64,000 nt of DNA from positions 3,348,001 to 3,412,000 of the forward strand of contig JAEILZ010000002.1 of the NCBI GenBank assembly GCA_018873225.1. The letters run 5' to 3'. This document shows positions 54,267 through 64,000 of this stretch, in pieces; positions within the stretch are counted from its first letter, which is position 1, and every line of letters begins with the position of its first letter. A program made the translations under genes and the position numbers. The DNA comes from [Phialemoniopsis] sp. UDSM-2020 (Eukaryota > Ascomycota > Sordariomycetes > Thyridiales > Thyridiaceae). The notes beneath the pieces were generated by a model. That model ran no database searches. It was not told the DNA's origin and saw nothing but the letters and a program-made list of their open reading frames with translations.

Positions 54267-55718
54267 TGTAGCTGCTTTCGGGTCCGAGTAGATACAATCT
54301 TGTTTTCAAGTTGCAGTAGTGGTGTGTGTGGTGACAGTCGATGACTTGACTTCTGCGTGTCTCACAGCTGAACGGGATGCGGCTTCCAAGCAAAGCCAAA
54401 AGTTCAAGAGCTGGACATGCCCCAACTTATATCCATTGCCCTGCACCAGCACCGCGGGGCCCCAGACGAACCCCCGGCATCGTCATCTCGGCTCGCGTCC
54501 ATCCATGTCTTCTGCTTTTGACATCTGAAAGCACTTGCCTGAGCTTTAACCCCGCGCGGTTCCCTCCAAGAATTCGTCACTCTCAGCCTCCGGGCTTTTC
54601 TTTTACAAAGGGCATCCCAGCTCGTTGTAGCTGAGTGGCATATCCCTTCCTGATGTGGAAGGTGAGCCTTAGCTCGCCCCGGGTGAAGTCGCGGGCGGAT
54701 TGGGCGGCGGAACCTGGAAGACGCAACGGCGCCCGAAGCTTGATGGCCCTAACGGGATGGCTGCCAGGGCGCCCGGCGACGTGATTGGTGGGCTAATGGT
54801 GTGGGTGTGGTGCTGCCGCGGCTTCTCCACGATCATGAGCTTGTTCACGAACGTCGTGGGCGTAGGCATGTGAAGGACTAGCATGGAGGTGTTGTCTCCT
54901 TCAATTATAAAGGGTTGAATGAGGTTCAATTGAACACTTCCTACTTCTGAATCCTTGATGTCATTTTGCAAGGTTATTCCTGATGCGGGCCTAGGATTTC
55001 ATCCCTGGAGCCACATGCAAGCAAGCCAAAGTGCCAGAATCGGTACATCGCTTCTACATTGACATGGAGAATAGCAACACCAACAATCACAACCAAGAAA
55101 CTCATCGTGGTCATGCGAACAGCCTTGTCTTTCTCTAACTAGAGTAAGTCCATGCGTTGCGCAAGTGATTGATGATTTGCTGAGGAATCCCTTTTGGTTG
55201 GTTGTCTCAAGTCCAAGTCTCTGTACGTAGGGACTAGGGCACCCAAGAATCCATTGAATGGACGGGGCCACTGAGCCAAAAGAGCAGCCACCATTCAAAT
55301 TCCTTTTCATCAAAATGTTCAACATTCTTCCTCCTTTGGCATATTTTATGCGAAATTATTCAGTTCTCTCGTCACTACTCTAGGACACAAGAACAACAGT
55401 TGATACAGAACGATGCTGTGACAGCCCTGGAGAACTGTCATAAATCGGACCCCACTGCACTACTTGTAAATGAGGTCTAGGCTCTGGTCCCTTGCCTCCC
55501 CCACGAAGACCCTACTGGTTATCCGCCTTCACAGGTGGGCCTCGAAGTGAATTGTCAGGCCATTTTTTAAAAGTCTGCGGGAGGATCGCAGTTCAGGGTC
55601 CACGTTTCATAGATGACCCCTCTAAAGATAGAAATATTCGATTGACCCCTCCAAGCCTGAGATTTGAAGCTTTATACGTAATAATACATACATTTGCGCT
55701 TGTCCGATATCAGTCAAT
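54267..55718. other. Intergenic region, 1.45 kb
   Basis: Divergent upstream region of the HsbA gene and the Obg-like ATPase gene. No supported gene. Confidence 0.5.
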
Positions 55719-57410
55719 ATGCCTCCCAAGAAGGTCGAAGTCGTCACGGACAATGTCGTTGCTTTCGGCAGGGTTCGCAAGAACCTCAAGATGGGATGTG
55801 TTGGTCTGCCCAACGTGGGCAAGTCGAGTCTTTTCAACCTCTTGACCGAGCAGAGCGCCGCCGCGGAGAACTATCCGTTCTGTACGATTGAGCCCAACGA
55901 GGCGAGATGTGCTGTTCCGGACGCTCGATATGTAAGCCAAGATGCTTTCCAGAAAGTCTTGATCAGGCGACTAAACTAGGGTATGCAATAGGACTTTCTC
56001 TGTGATCTCTGGAAGCCGCCTTCTTCGTACCCAGCGTATCTGCAGGTCACCGACATTGCCGGCCTGATCAAGGGTGCTTCTCAAGGAGAGGGTCTTGGAA
56101 ATGCCTTCCTGTCTCATATCCAGGCCGTTGACGGCCTGTTCCACATTGTCAGGTACAGCATCAGCGATTACCAATTGCAACGATTTCGAATACTAACGAT
56201 GGACCTCTCGCAGAGCCTTCGACAACGATCAAGTGTTGCATGTCGATGACTCGATCGATCCTGTCCGTGACTTGAGTTAGTTCAGAGTCAGCCCCTTCAA
56301 GCTGGCAGTGCTAACCAGCGCAACCTCTAGCCACCATCCAGAGCGAACTTTGCAAGAAGGATCTCGGTTTGTACTGCCCCCTAAAACAGCTTTGATACGG
56401 GCTAACCTCTGCGACTTAGATATTCTGGACAAGCAGATCGTCGCCGAGGAGGCACTTGTCAGAAAAGCAGGTGGCAAGTACAAGATGCTGCCTCTCTTCA
56501 CAGAGACGACGACAAAGATCCGAGCTGTGAGCCTACATCTCCAATCTTACAGGTCTATCAGATTTTGATGTGCTCACACTCATAAATTAGATGCTGGAGA
56601 AGGATCAGCCAGTCAGAGACGGTACCTGGACGCCCGCCGAGATCGCGCTCATCAACGAGAAGATCCAGCTCATCACCACCAAGCCCGTCATCTACCTCGT
56701 CAACCTGACCATGAAGGACTACCTCAGGCAAAAGAGCAAGTACCTGCCGTCCATCGCCAAGTGGGTCACCGAGCACGGAGGCATTCCCCGGGACATCATA
56801 CCCTTCTCCGTCGAGTTCGAGGAGAAGCTCCACAGCATGAAGGAGGATCCGGCTGCGCAGGCCAAGTTCCTCGAGGAGAGCAAGGTCAGCTCCAAGCTGC
56901 AAAAGATCATCACCGAGGGGTTCACCAAGCTCGGCCTGCAATACTACTTTACCGGTATGCTCACCTTTAGCCTACTAAGGTGTTGAATCCGCGCGCTGAC
57001 TTTTACGTAGCTGGCGAGAAGGAGATCAGGTGCTGGACGATCCCGAGGGGCTGCCTGGCACCGCAAGCTGCCGGAGCCATCCACAGCGATTTCGAGAGGG
57101 GCTTCATCAAGGCCGAGGTGGTTGCATATCAAGACTTCCACGACCTCTGCGAGGGCGCCAAGTCGATGGCTCCGATCAAGGCAGCTGGCAAGTACCGGCA
57201 GGAAGGAAAGTCCTATGTGAGTCAAGTCCTCGTGCTTTCATCAAGGTCTACAGAGGCTGATATGTGTTTATTACCAGGTTGTCCAAGACGGAGATATCAT
57301 TCACTTTCAGTTCAGTAAGTTTTGAAGCTGTCCCTGACAATGTCTTGTTACCGGCAAGTCATATGGCACCCCGCTGACCATTTGCTTTAGATGTTGGAAA
57401 CAAGAAGTAG
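55719..57410 (+). CDS. ola1: Obg-like ATPase 1 (YchF/OLA1)
   Basis: Cytosolic P-loop NTPase of the Obg/YchF family that hydrolyses ATP and acts in translation and stress responses. 401 aa from nine exons: 55719..55931, 55992..56152, 56214..56275, 56331..56366, 56420..56526, 56591..56954, 57011..57216, 57278..57314 and 57391..57410. The Walker A motif GLPNVGKS is at residues 29-36, switch II is [10 protein letters not shown], and the base-specificity motif is NLTMKD in place of NKxD, as expected for ATP preference. A coiled-coil segment and a C-terminal TGS domain ('[20 protein letters not shown]') follow. Length fits the family. Exons of 36, 37 and 20 bases make automatic prediction error-prone. 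Confidence 0.95.
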
Positions 57411-58082
57411 ACATTACGTCTCGGAGATTTATACAGGATGTTATTTGCAGCATACGGGCAGTCATCATGCTCAAGGCCGCCGTTAAAGGATGTCAGGGGC
57501 TTTGCATAGAGAAAAGCGATCACCACAAAAGTACAAGAGAGTATCATCCGGGCATGGGTTCGGTTTTACAGATGCACCGCCTGTGGGGCCTATGATAGTT
57601 CATGATTATTAGACTTTGAATACACAAAAGAAGTTTATTTTTGGAAGTTTTCATCTAAGTTGTCTTAACTGATATTGATGTTTACTTTGTAACTGTTAGA
57701 ACTTTAGTAACTTGACTTGAGTGCATCACCCATAGAATACGTTTAGTCTACAACTGCACTCAGTCCTAAATTGGGAAGGGAAGAGTTCAGGTTGACAGCA
57801 AAGATCTCTTTGTGTCGGCTCAGCTCGCACATTTCAGCTTTGTAGAGCCTTCAGTATAACTATGTGGTCAACATCTCACCTGGCATTTATTGGCCTTTCT
57901 AACGAAATGTAAGGAGACCAACAGCACGTCACACTAGTACGCATCACTACTATTTCTCTATTCCCCTCAACATCTGCAACTTCCTTTCCTTCTTATCGGC
58001 TGATTCATACAATCGTGCCTTGGGTGTATTGTCTTGTCCGATCCTGATTTTGATATCGACGAAAGTCGTAAAACAACTACTC
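57411..58082. other. Intergenic region
   Basis: 3' flank of the Obg-like ATPase gene and upstream region of the next gene. AT-rich; no gene seen. Confidence 0.45.
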
Positions 58083-59312
58083 ATGGAAGGCTATCTGCCC
58101 GACGAGCCGACTGGAGAGGAAGACATTGCCCATGTGCAGTGGCAGAGGTGTAATGAAGCCCGAGATGTCAACCAGCTGTGGGGACAAGTCCAGCAATTCA
58201 ACGCAAAGGGGCCATCGCGGCAACTCAAGGTGAAACTCTGCACCAGAGATACTCCAACAAGGGCTTCAAATTCATCGGATCCCACAAGTCTCCCTCTCTA
58301 CGAATCTAATGTCTATGGAATCGCAGTTGAGGAACTAGATGGGAAAATTGATCCATATTCCTATTTTTGTACCCGCCCACCACCGGAGCACTGTCATCAG
58401 AAGTTAATCATTCCCGAGGATAAATCCGTCTTCATCAAAAAGGACAAGCGCGCCATATTTGGCGAGTCGATGGTCAGTCTCCGATCTGAATGACCGTGGG
58501 CATCTGACGCCATGGTCTTGGACATGATTCGAGAATTTCTCTTCTGCCGCGCTCCTCATCCCTCTGACAACGACAACTCTGCCGCTGGTGGAAGAGAATG
58601 GGTCTGGAAACCTCAACGTCTTTTAGATATCGGCGACAAGTTGGAGGGTGTCAGTCCATGGGTGTTTCCTCCTAACCTCCACCCGCAATCAGTAGAGAGC
58701 GACTCGATTGCGTTGATACCCTACGCTCACCAGACTCAGTCCTCCCCAAGCACCACGTATGATCCGTCGTGCTATGCAGCCGACATTTCCTACTGGCTTC
58801 TGGCTCAGCATGTACCAACCAGTATCAAGAGGGACGCCTTTCGTCAGCTCATGACCACTGTTGGCGAGCTGGTATGTCCCTACCTGTCCGTCATCTACCG
58901 CACCAAGGCCGAAGAAAGCTCAATCAACGCTGGCGAAGACGGCAACCCAGCACTCAACCGCCTGATCCGGGCTGCCGGTCCTGCTTTGTATGATCGCTTC
59001 AGGCTTCGACTTCGTGCGGCAAAACGTACTGACGGTACCGAGTATAACGATATTGAGCACTTTGGTCTCATCATCTCGCATATACGATGGGAACTGTGGA
59101 GCTTTCAGCCGAAATCTTCGTCTTCTTTTACTTCTCCCACCACTGAGCCACTCGCTTGGAAGGGCTGCACCGTGCGCCTTTTGGACCAAGGCCAGATCTA
59201 CCCAGGGGCCTGTATTGTGGACCTGGGAACTTGGATCAATGAGGTCCATCGCTGGGGCCTCACACGGCATGCGGATGGTGTGGCACAGGACATCGGCAAG
59301 GCTCTCACATAG
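58083..59312 (+). CDS. Hypothetical protein, probable two-exon gene
   Basis: Not recognised. The same reading frame is open on both sides of a single TGA at 58491. The best fit is a 57-base intron 58477..58533 (GTCTCC...TTCGAG) with CTGAC as branch point, giving exons 58083..58476 and 58534..59312 and a 390-aa protein. The donor is weak, so two genes or a different junction remain possible. The protein has no signal peptide or membrane span. Distinctive parts are 'NVYGIAVEELDGKIDPYSYF' and 'HIRWELWSFQPKS' near the end, followed by 'CIVDLGTWINEVHRWGL'. It may be a lineage-specific cytosolic protein. Confidence 0.6.
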
Positions 59313-59612
59313 GATGTCGGCTGGGTAGTGGGCAAGCCCCATCTGAAAATCAAAGCTTGGTGTGATCGCATTAAACCACATGCCTTTGCACATTGGTCCA
59401 TGGTTGATAGAATAATAAATGTATTTCTATTCGAGGGGTATCCAATAAAGTCCCAAGCCATGGACAAGTAATTAAGTATGTATCTCTGTCGGGGTTGACT
59501 GTACGACTGAGCACTAAACACCGTATTTCGCCAAAGACCAAACATTATTCAACAGACGGCCATTAAGAACCGTAGACCGCAGTGTAGATTATTGACAACG
59601 GTGCCGTCGCAA
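59313..59612. other. Convergent 3' intergenic region
   Basis: 300 bases between stop codons of convergent genes; nothing else seen. Confidence 0.45.
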
Positions 59613-60537
59613 TTAAACAGCGCTGCCGACGTTCTGCTGACCTTGCGGCGGAGGCGTAGCCGAGTACTGCGAGGGCTGGACCTGCTGCTGCTGGTGTTGC
59701 TGGTGCACGGGCGCAGGGGCGTAGTAGCTCGTGTGGCCGTCGTGGTAAGGCTGCTGTTGCTGCTGCTGCTGCTGAGGCACCTGCTGCGGTATCGGCTGGC
59801 CGGGCATGTATGCGTTGGTCGGGGCCTGAATGTAGGACATGTGGTGCGGGTGCTGGCCGGTGGCGACATAGGCGGCCGGGACGAGCATGACGGTCGGGGT
59901 GGCTTTGTTCCTCCGGTTGCACTCGACGCAGGCACGCACAAAGAGGGTGAAATGGATAAGCCTGTAGCAAAGAGGTTTAATTAGTATTCGACTTGGTCGT
60001 GCAGGAATCGCAGAGCCGGGGAACGTACAAGAGGAGCACCATGAAGCCGAGCAGGGTCCTGAAGAGGATCCACTCGTCGCCGCGCGAGCTCCCGTAGTAG
60101 TAGTAGTCGTCGTCGTAGTAGTCGTTGTAGTACAGCACGGCAGCCGTCAGGCCAATCGACGCGGCGGCGCCGAGCCAGATGATCAGGTGCATGCCGACGT
60201 GGGCGCCAGGGTGAATGCCGCGCGACCTCCGGACGCAGATTGTGATGAACTCGGCCGTCTGCCACAGGAACGACACGACGGCGACCGGGAAGCAGAAAGC
60301 CAGGCCGTAAAAGTCGCCATAGTAGTAGTTGGCGGCCATGCCGCCGGCCAGACCGAAGCAGATTACGTCGATGGCCATGATGCAGGAGCCCAGGACGATC
60401 TTGGCGATGTAGAAGCCGCGGCTCGCGACGACCTTGTCCGTCCGGACCGGCGTGTAGAGCTGATCGGGGGTCTGCTGCTGTTGAGGCATCTTCTCTCCGG
60501 TCTGAGCAGGAAGCTCCGCAGGCTGAGGGGTCGACAT
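59613..60537 (-). CDS. Four-span membrane protein with Gln-rich tail
   Basis: 285 aa from exons 60029..60537 and 59613..59961. Four hydrophobic segments are visible: around 'IVLGSCIMAIDVICFGLAGG', 'FCFPVAVVSFLWQTAEFITI', 'LIIWLGAAASIGLTAAVLYY' and, across the splice junction, 'TLLGFMVLLLLIHFTLFV'. The layout resembles small MARVEL-type tetraspan proteins, but no firm signature is present. An acidic/Tyr loop (YYDDDYYYYG) precedes span 4. After CVEC the cytosolic tail is rich in Gln, Pro and Tyr, including a run of eight Gln. Function unknown. Confidence 0.82.
59751..59774. repeat. CAG/CTG trinucleotide tract
   Basis: A slightly interrupted CTG run (plus strand) that encodes a polyglutamine stretch in the membrane-protein tail. 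Length may vary among strains. Confidence 0.7.
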
Positions 60538-61726
60538 GGTGCTTGAGACTCGAGGGGTCGGTCGTGATCGAGGGGGGATATTTTGATGTTGCGGTCAGGG
60601 GCCGGTACGAAGAAACCCCACGACACTGCGCGTCGCAAGGCGAGCTACAATGCGAGAAATGATGAAATATAACGAGTGGCAGAGGCTTCAAAACAAAGCC
60701 GCGAAACGAACGACAGGAAACGACGTTGAATAAAAGAACAAACAATGAACGAAAGTGTGGGTGCCTGGGCAGGGAGCGACAAGAGGCAGAAAAGAGTGAT
60801 GATCAGCCCGCGCCGCAGAGGCTTGTGCAACCATCGCTACGCCTGCCAAGAAGCAATGGGCAGAAAAAATCATACCTTAATCTTAATCTTATGGTGGCGG
60901 AGGCCAAAAATAGGGAGTCTGGGGGGTCTCGAGGGGGTCTAGTTTGCTCTGGCCAAGACGTCACAACGGCTTCGGGCCTATCAACGGGTGGCGTTCAATC
61001 CCCCTAGGCCCTAAAAGTGCTTTCTCGCAGCCAACATGGGGAGGCTGTGTCTAGCGGTCTCAGTGTTCCAGGCAGCCAGATTCTGCTCCTTGGCACTAGC
61101 AGTTCCCCAGTGGATCCAAACACTGGATACGGGCAGTGGAACAACAAATAGGAGTAGGGCTGAGAACACGATTCTCGCCAGGTACGAGCGAGATCCAGAC
61201 GCGTGAAGCGCCATCCTGGTAACCTAAGTAGACTTCGGCACTCGTAGTGTCCAAAACAAAGCTCTAGTCTTTCCAATGCCGAACCAGGGTCGATATTGAG
61301 CAGCAAGAGTTGATATCAACGAGGCAATGGTCAGTACGCTGACAAGTTTCAAGAGCTTCTTAGTCAGATGTGATGTCGACCACAGCGATATGCTCGATGA
61401 GGCGCAGATACGATCTGCATGAGTTCACAAGACCCGACAGGCAGATTGTAGGCGGGCATGTGCCCGACTGACAGTTGTCTGCCCATTCTGTGCCGCTCTC
61501 CATCGTCATTCTTGCTCAAATGTATGCTCGTCGGCGGGGCAGGTCCCTCTTTCGTACACAGACCGGGGCTCAGTGTAAAGAGCCACAGCAGAAGCCAAAG
61601 AGCTGTTGGGAACCACCGTGAGGAGTTCCGGTGAGATCAATTTGGTTGCCTCGAAGTCTTGTATCATTTTGTTCTGGGTATCGCCCTTGTAGATATCCAC
61701 TGTGCCACCGATATGCCAGTCCGCCT
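60538..61726. other. Intergenic region, 1.2 kb
   Basis: Upstream of the tetraspan gene and downstream of sec11. Open frames here show no protein-like character. No gene supported. Confidence 0.5.
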
Positions 61727-62441
61727 CTATTCCCGTTGCAAGACCACCATCAAACCCATCAAGCCGAGCATAACGGTCTTGAGCCATGGGTGCTCACTAA
61801 GCATGATGGTCACATAGCCAACGAAGGGCACAAAGCCGACGACGCTGCCGATAATCGCTTTCCTCTCCAGGAAGTCCTGGCCGTGGGCGTACTACAATGC
61901 AGCAAATATTAGTTCATGTTCGAAGAGGCGTATCGTAAGATGAGGACGCACCAAGCTTGTGTCGTCTGACGGGTTGTTGTCGCCTTTCGTGAGGATCTTG
62001 GCATTAGGTCTGCACAGTCACAAACGAATTAGCAAGGCTGAGGCCTCCAAAGCAGCGACAATATCCCAGTTGAAAACATACCCTGTGCCGAACTTGCGCA
62101 CGATCCTGTGGACGATCGGGATGTCCTTGCCCTCCACATTATAGACGACAATCTCTCCCACGTCCGTTTCTCGAAAGACATTCCTATTCCAAAGCGCCAA
62201 AAGATCTCCACGTTGAAAAGCGGGCTCCATGGATCCGGAGAGGACGACGACGATCGGAGAAGGCGAGTCGGCGATTACGGAAAGGCCTTTCCACATCTGC
62301 AGACGCGACCCGGCCGTTAGCAAGGGCAAGATTCGGCGTAAGCATGCAGGAACAACGTACCATGAATGCGGTAGACAGAATCAGAGCAAAGTTTAGCAGC
62401 TGCGCGGCCGCTTGCCGCGGGTTTTGTAGGGCTGAGAGCAT
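61727..62441 (-). CDS. sec11: Signal peptidase complex catalytic subunit Sec11
   Basis: Removes signal peptides in the ER membrane. 172 aa from exons 62361..62441, 62082..62296, 61952..62009 and 61727..61891. One N-terminal membrane span ([13 protein letters not shown] and onward) precedes the catalytic Ser49 in SGSMEP. His90 (IVHRIV) replaces the bacterial lysine, as in all eukaryotic subunits, and Asp109/Asp115 in KGDNNPSDD complete the site. '[20 protein letters not shown]' near the end is typical. Length and order match the family, so the model is complete. It processes the several secreted proteins encoded nearby only in the general sense. Confidence 0.96.
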
Positions 62442-63442
62442 CGTGGCAGGAAGCAAGGAGACACTCTTGTGCGGGCGATGAAGCTTGCGCTCAGTGAATG
62501 GTCTGCTCGTAAGTCGTTCGCGGAAGGCGTCTAGATAACACTATCGCTCAGTTTCCGTGTATTTCGCCGTAACACGCACAATCTGTATGTGTGCTGCGTG
62601 AAAAGGTGGCAGGGTCTGAAGTTTCGCAATGGTGGTCTCGCCGGAAGCGGGAATCGCAGTGGACTCTGGCATTTGAGGTCGCGATGACAGCTTACCACAA
62701 TTTGCAGTCGTGATTGGCTGCGAACGTACCCGCCCTTCGTGCTGGTGCACGGGCCCCCTCCCGTCAAGCCACCCTCAAGAGCATGCAAGTGCATCCAGAT
62801 AACCATGGACGACAGTTCCTTGATGAACTCAGAAAAAGGAGAATTTGTTTTCAATAATAAAGGTCTATCGTTATCCTACCTAGGAAGTTAGTTCAGTAGT
62901 CACTGCTTATTCGCTTCCTGCACATACTTCTCATCCAGGTACTGTTTTTCAACCATTATGAAAATTATGAATATAAATGTCATTTTCCAGATGGAAAAGG
63001 CGAGAGAAAAAGACGAAATAATTTTGTTTGCAAAAGAACCGTGATCTTTGCAATCCATCTAAAATCAGATACAAATTCACAATCAGTGATGGTTAAATGT
63101 ACCTTCCTTCCTGAGTCTTTCCGTCGTTCTTAACCGTAGCGTTATCCATCCATGGATGTCATGATCCTCCAGCCGGGGCTCTTTCCAACCCGCTGATCAG
63201 AACGCAAGTCACACCTAAGCAAAAGTTGGTCCCCGTCCCTGTGTCCATTTTTCTTTGTGCCTGATATTGCGTATGTGTTTGCTCATTCAGTGGTGCTCAA
63301 GACTTTGTTTCTGGCACCTGTCCCGTTCCTTGTCCTTGGTTGCTCTTTGGAACACAATATTGCGTCTTGCATACACTGAAACACATTATTCTGCTTCTTG
63401 ATACATACGACACCCCCCTTTCGCTCCTAGATCGTGCCCACA
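62442..63442. other. Divergent intergenic region, 1 kb
   Basis: Upstream of sec11 and of the next membrane-protein gene. An A-rich stretch is around 62950-63030; no gene seen. Confidence 0.5.
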
Positions 63443-64000
63443 ATGAGTGAGCGTGCGCCTCTTCTCGACCGTGATGGTCTTCCCCTACCGCGTGGCGCTG
63501 CCCTGCATGACCATGTGAGAGACTCTTAACACCTCAGCTAAAGGCCGACTTGGAAACTATCTAACTGTGTTTGCCAGCCCATCTTCCTCCGAGTCTGCCA
63601 TTCGCCGTGGCGATTCATCAGTCAAAACACCCTATGCTATATCCGTGGCATTATTCTCATCTACCTGCTGGCCACGACTGGGATGCTCATCGATTACAAG
63701 GTCAGCCGACAAGACAGGCACTCCGGCTGGCGTATGCTGTTCGAGTTTGACACAATCACCTTTGCTCTGATCGTCATTTACCATCTTCTGGCCTTCTCCT
63801 GGACACTGACGCACTTGCACTGGCCTCATTTCGACGACAATGACCAGACCTGGGAGTCCCGGATCCTGCGTGTCATGTCGCCACCAGAGCAACCGAGCTA
63901 TTCCCGCCGCCGTTTCTACTTTAGCCTCTTCTACTCCTTGGTCCACGTGTACAGCTTCATGGTCACCCTCATCTACTGGGCGGTTCTAGTTCCCCAGGGC
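63443..64000 (+). CDS. Multi-span membrane protein, C-terminus beyond window edge
   Basis: Exons 63443..63514 and 63578..64000; the frame is open at the window end. After a short polar N-terminus (MSERAPLLDRDGLPLPRG) three hydrophobic segments are seen: 'GIILIYLLATTGMLIDYK', 'TFALIVIYHLLAFSWTL' and 'SLVHVYSFMVTLIYWAVL'. The spacing recalls FAR-17a/AIG1-like proteins, but no diagnostic residue is visible, so the family is left open. Function unknown. Confidence 0.75.

Noticed and set aside
58491..58511. Stop-codon readthrough joining two halves of the hypothetical gene
   Set aside because: The stretch fits inside a 57-base intron with a CTGAC branch point, a simpler explanation, though the donor is weak.
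1..64000. Secondary-metabolite gene cluster
   Set aside because: No polyketide synthase, non-ribosomal peptide synthetase, terpene cyclase or P450 was found; the CoA ligase has no carrier domain.
1..64000. Transposons, tRNA genes, CRISPR-like arrays
   Set aside because: No transposase or reverse-transcriptase motifs, no cloverleaf or B-box I could trust, and no regularly spaced repeats were found by eye.

Overview
The window is nuclear DNA of a filamentous ascomycete (Pezizomycotina; a Sordariomycete is my best guess but is not proven by the sequence). The evidence is short spliceosomal introns of about 50-75 bases in most genes, many Zn(II)2Cys6 regulators, DAL5-type permeases, secreted hydrolases, a hydrophobic-surface-binding (HsbA) protein, and eukaryotic housekeeping genes (Sec11 signal peptidase, Obg-like ATPase). 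All gene models were assembled by hand from reading frames, splice sites and phase; exon limits are in each entry. I saw no tRNA, rRNA, CRISPR or intact transposon.

Layout. 1-8.4 kb: a Zn2Cys6 regulator cut by the window edge, an SDR-fold oxidoreductase, a phosphoinositide phospholipase C and a second Zn2Cys6 regulator. 9.2-18.7 kb: a DAL5-type permease, an AidB-type acyl-CoA dehydrogenase ending in SRL, a 4-coumarate-CoA-ligase-type enzyme ending in AKL, and a third Zn2Cys6 regulator. The two enzymes both carry peroxisomal tails and look like a small peroxisomal acid-degradation module. 18.8-36.6 kb: a head-to-head pair of secreted DUF1254/DUF1214 paralogues, a secreted amidohydrolase, a cysteine-type sulfatase, a secreted type-B carboxylesterase, a permease, an M20 peptidase with altered metal-site residues and a glutamate-carboxypeptidase-II-like M28 peptidase. 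Together they read as 'cut outside, import, cut again inside', a plausible uncharacterised catabolic cluster.

36.6-41.4 kb is gene-poor and AT-rich, with two genes I do not recognise and three copies of a degenerate 21-24-base motif in front of them. 41.4-43.2 kb holds an alpha-glucoside-type sugar transporter broken by one in-frame TAG. 43.6-64 kb is mostly conserved: a Prm10/ThrE-like exporter, a small coiled-coil ORF, a YdcF-like DUF218 protein, an HSL-type esterase ending in SKL, HsbA, Obg-like ATPase 1, an unknown two-exon gene, a Gln-rich four-span membrane protein, the Sec11 signal peptidase subunit and the start of another membrane protein.
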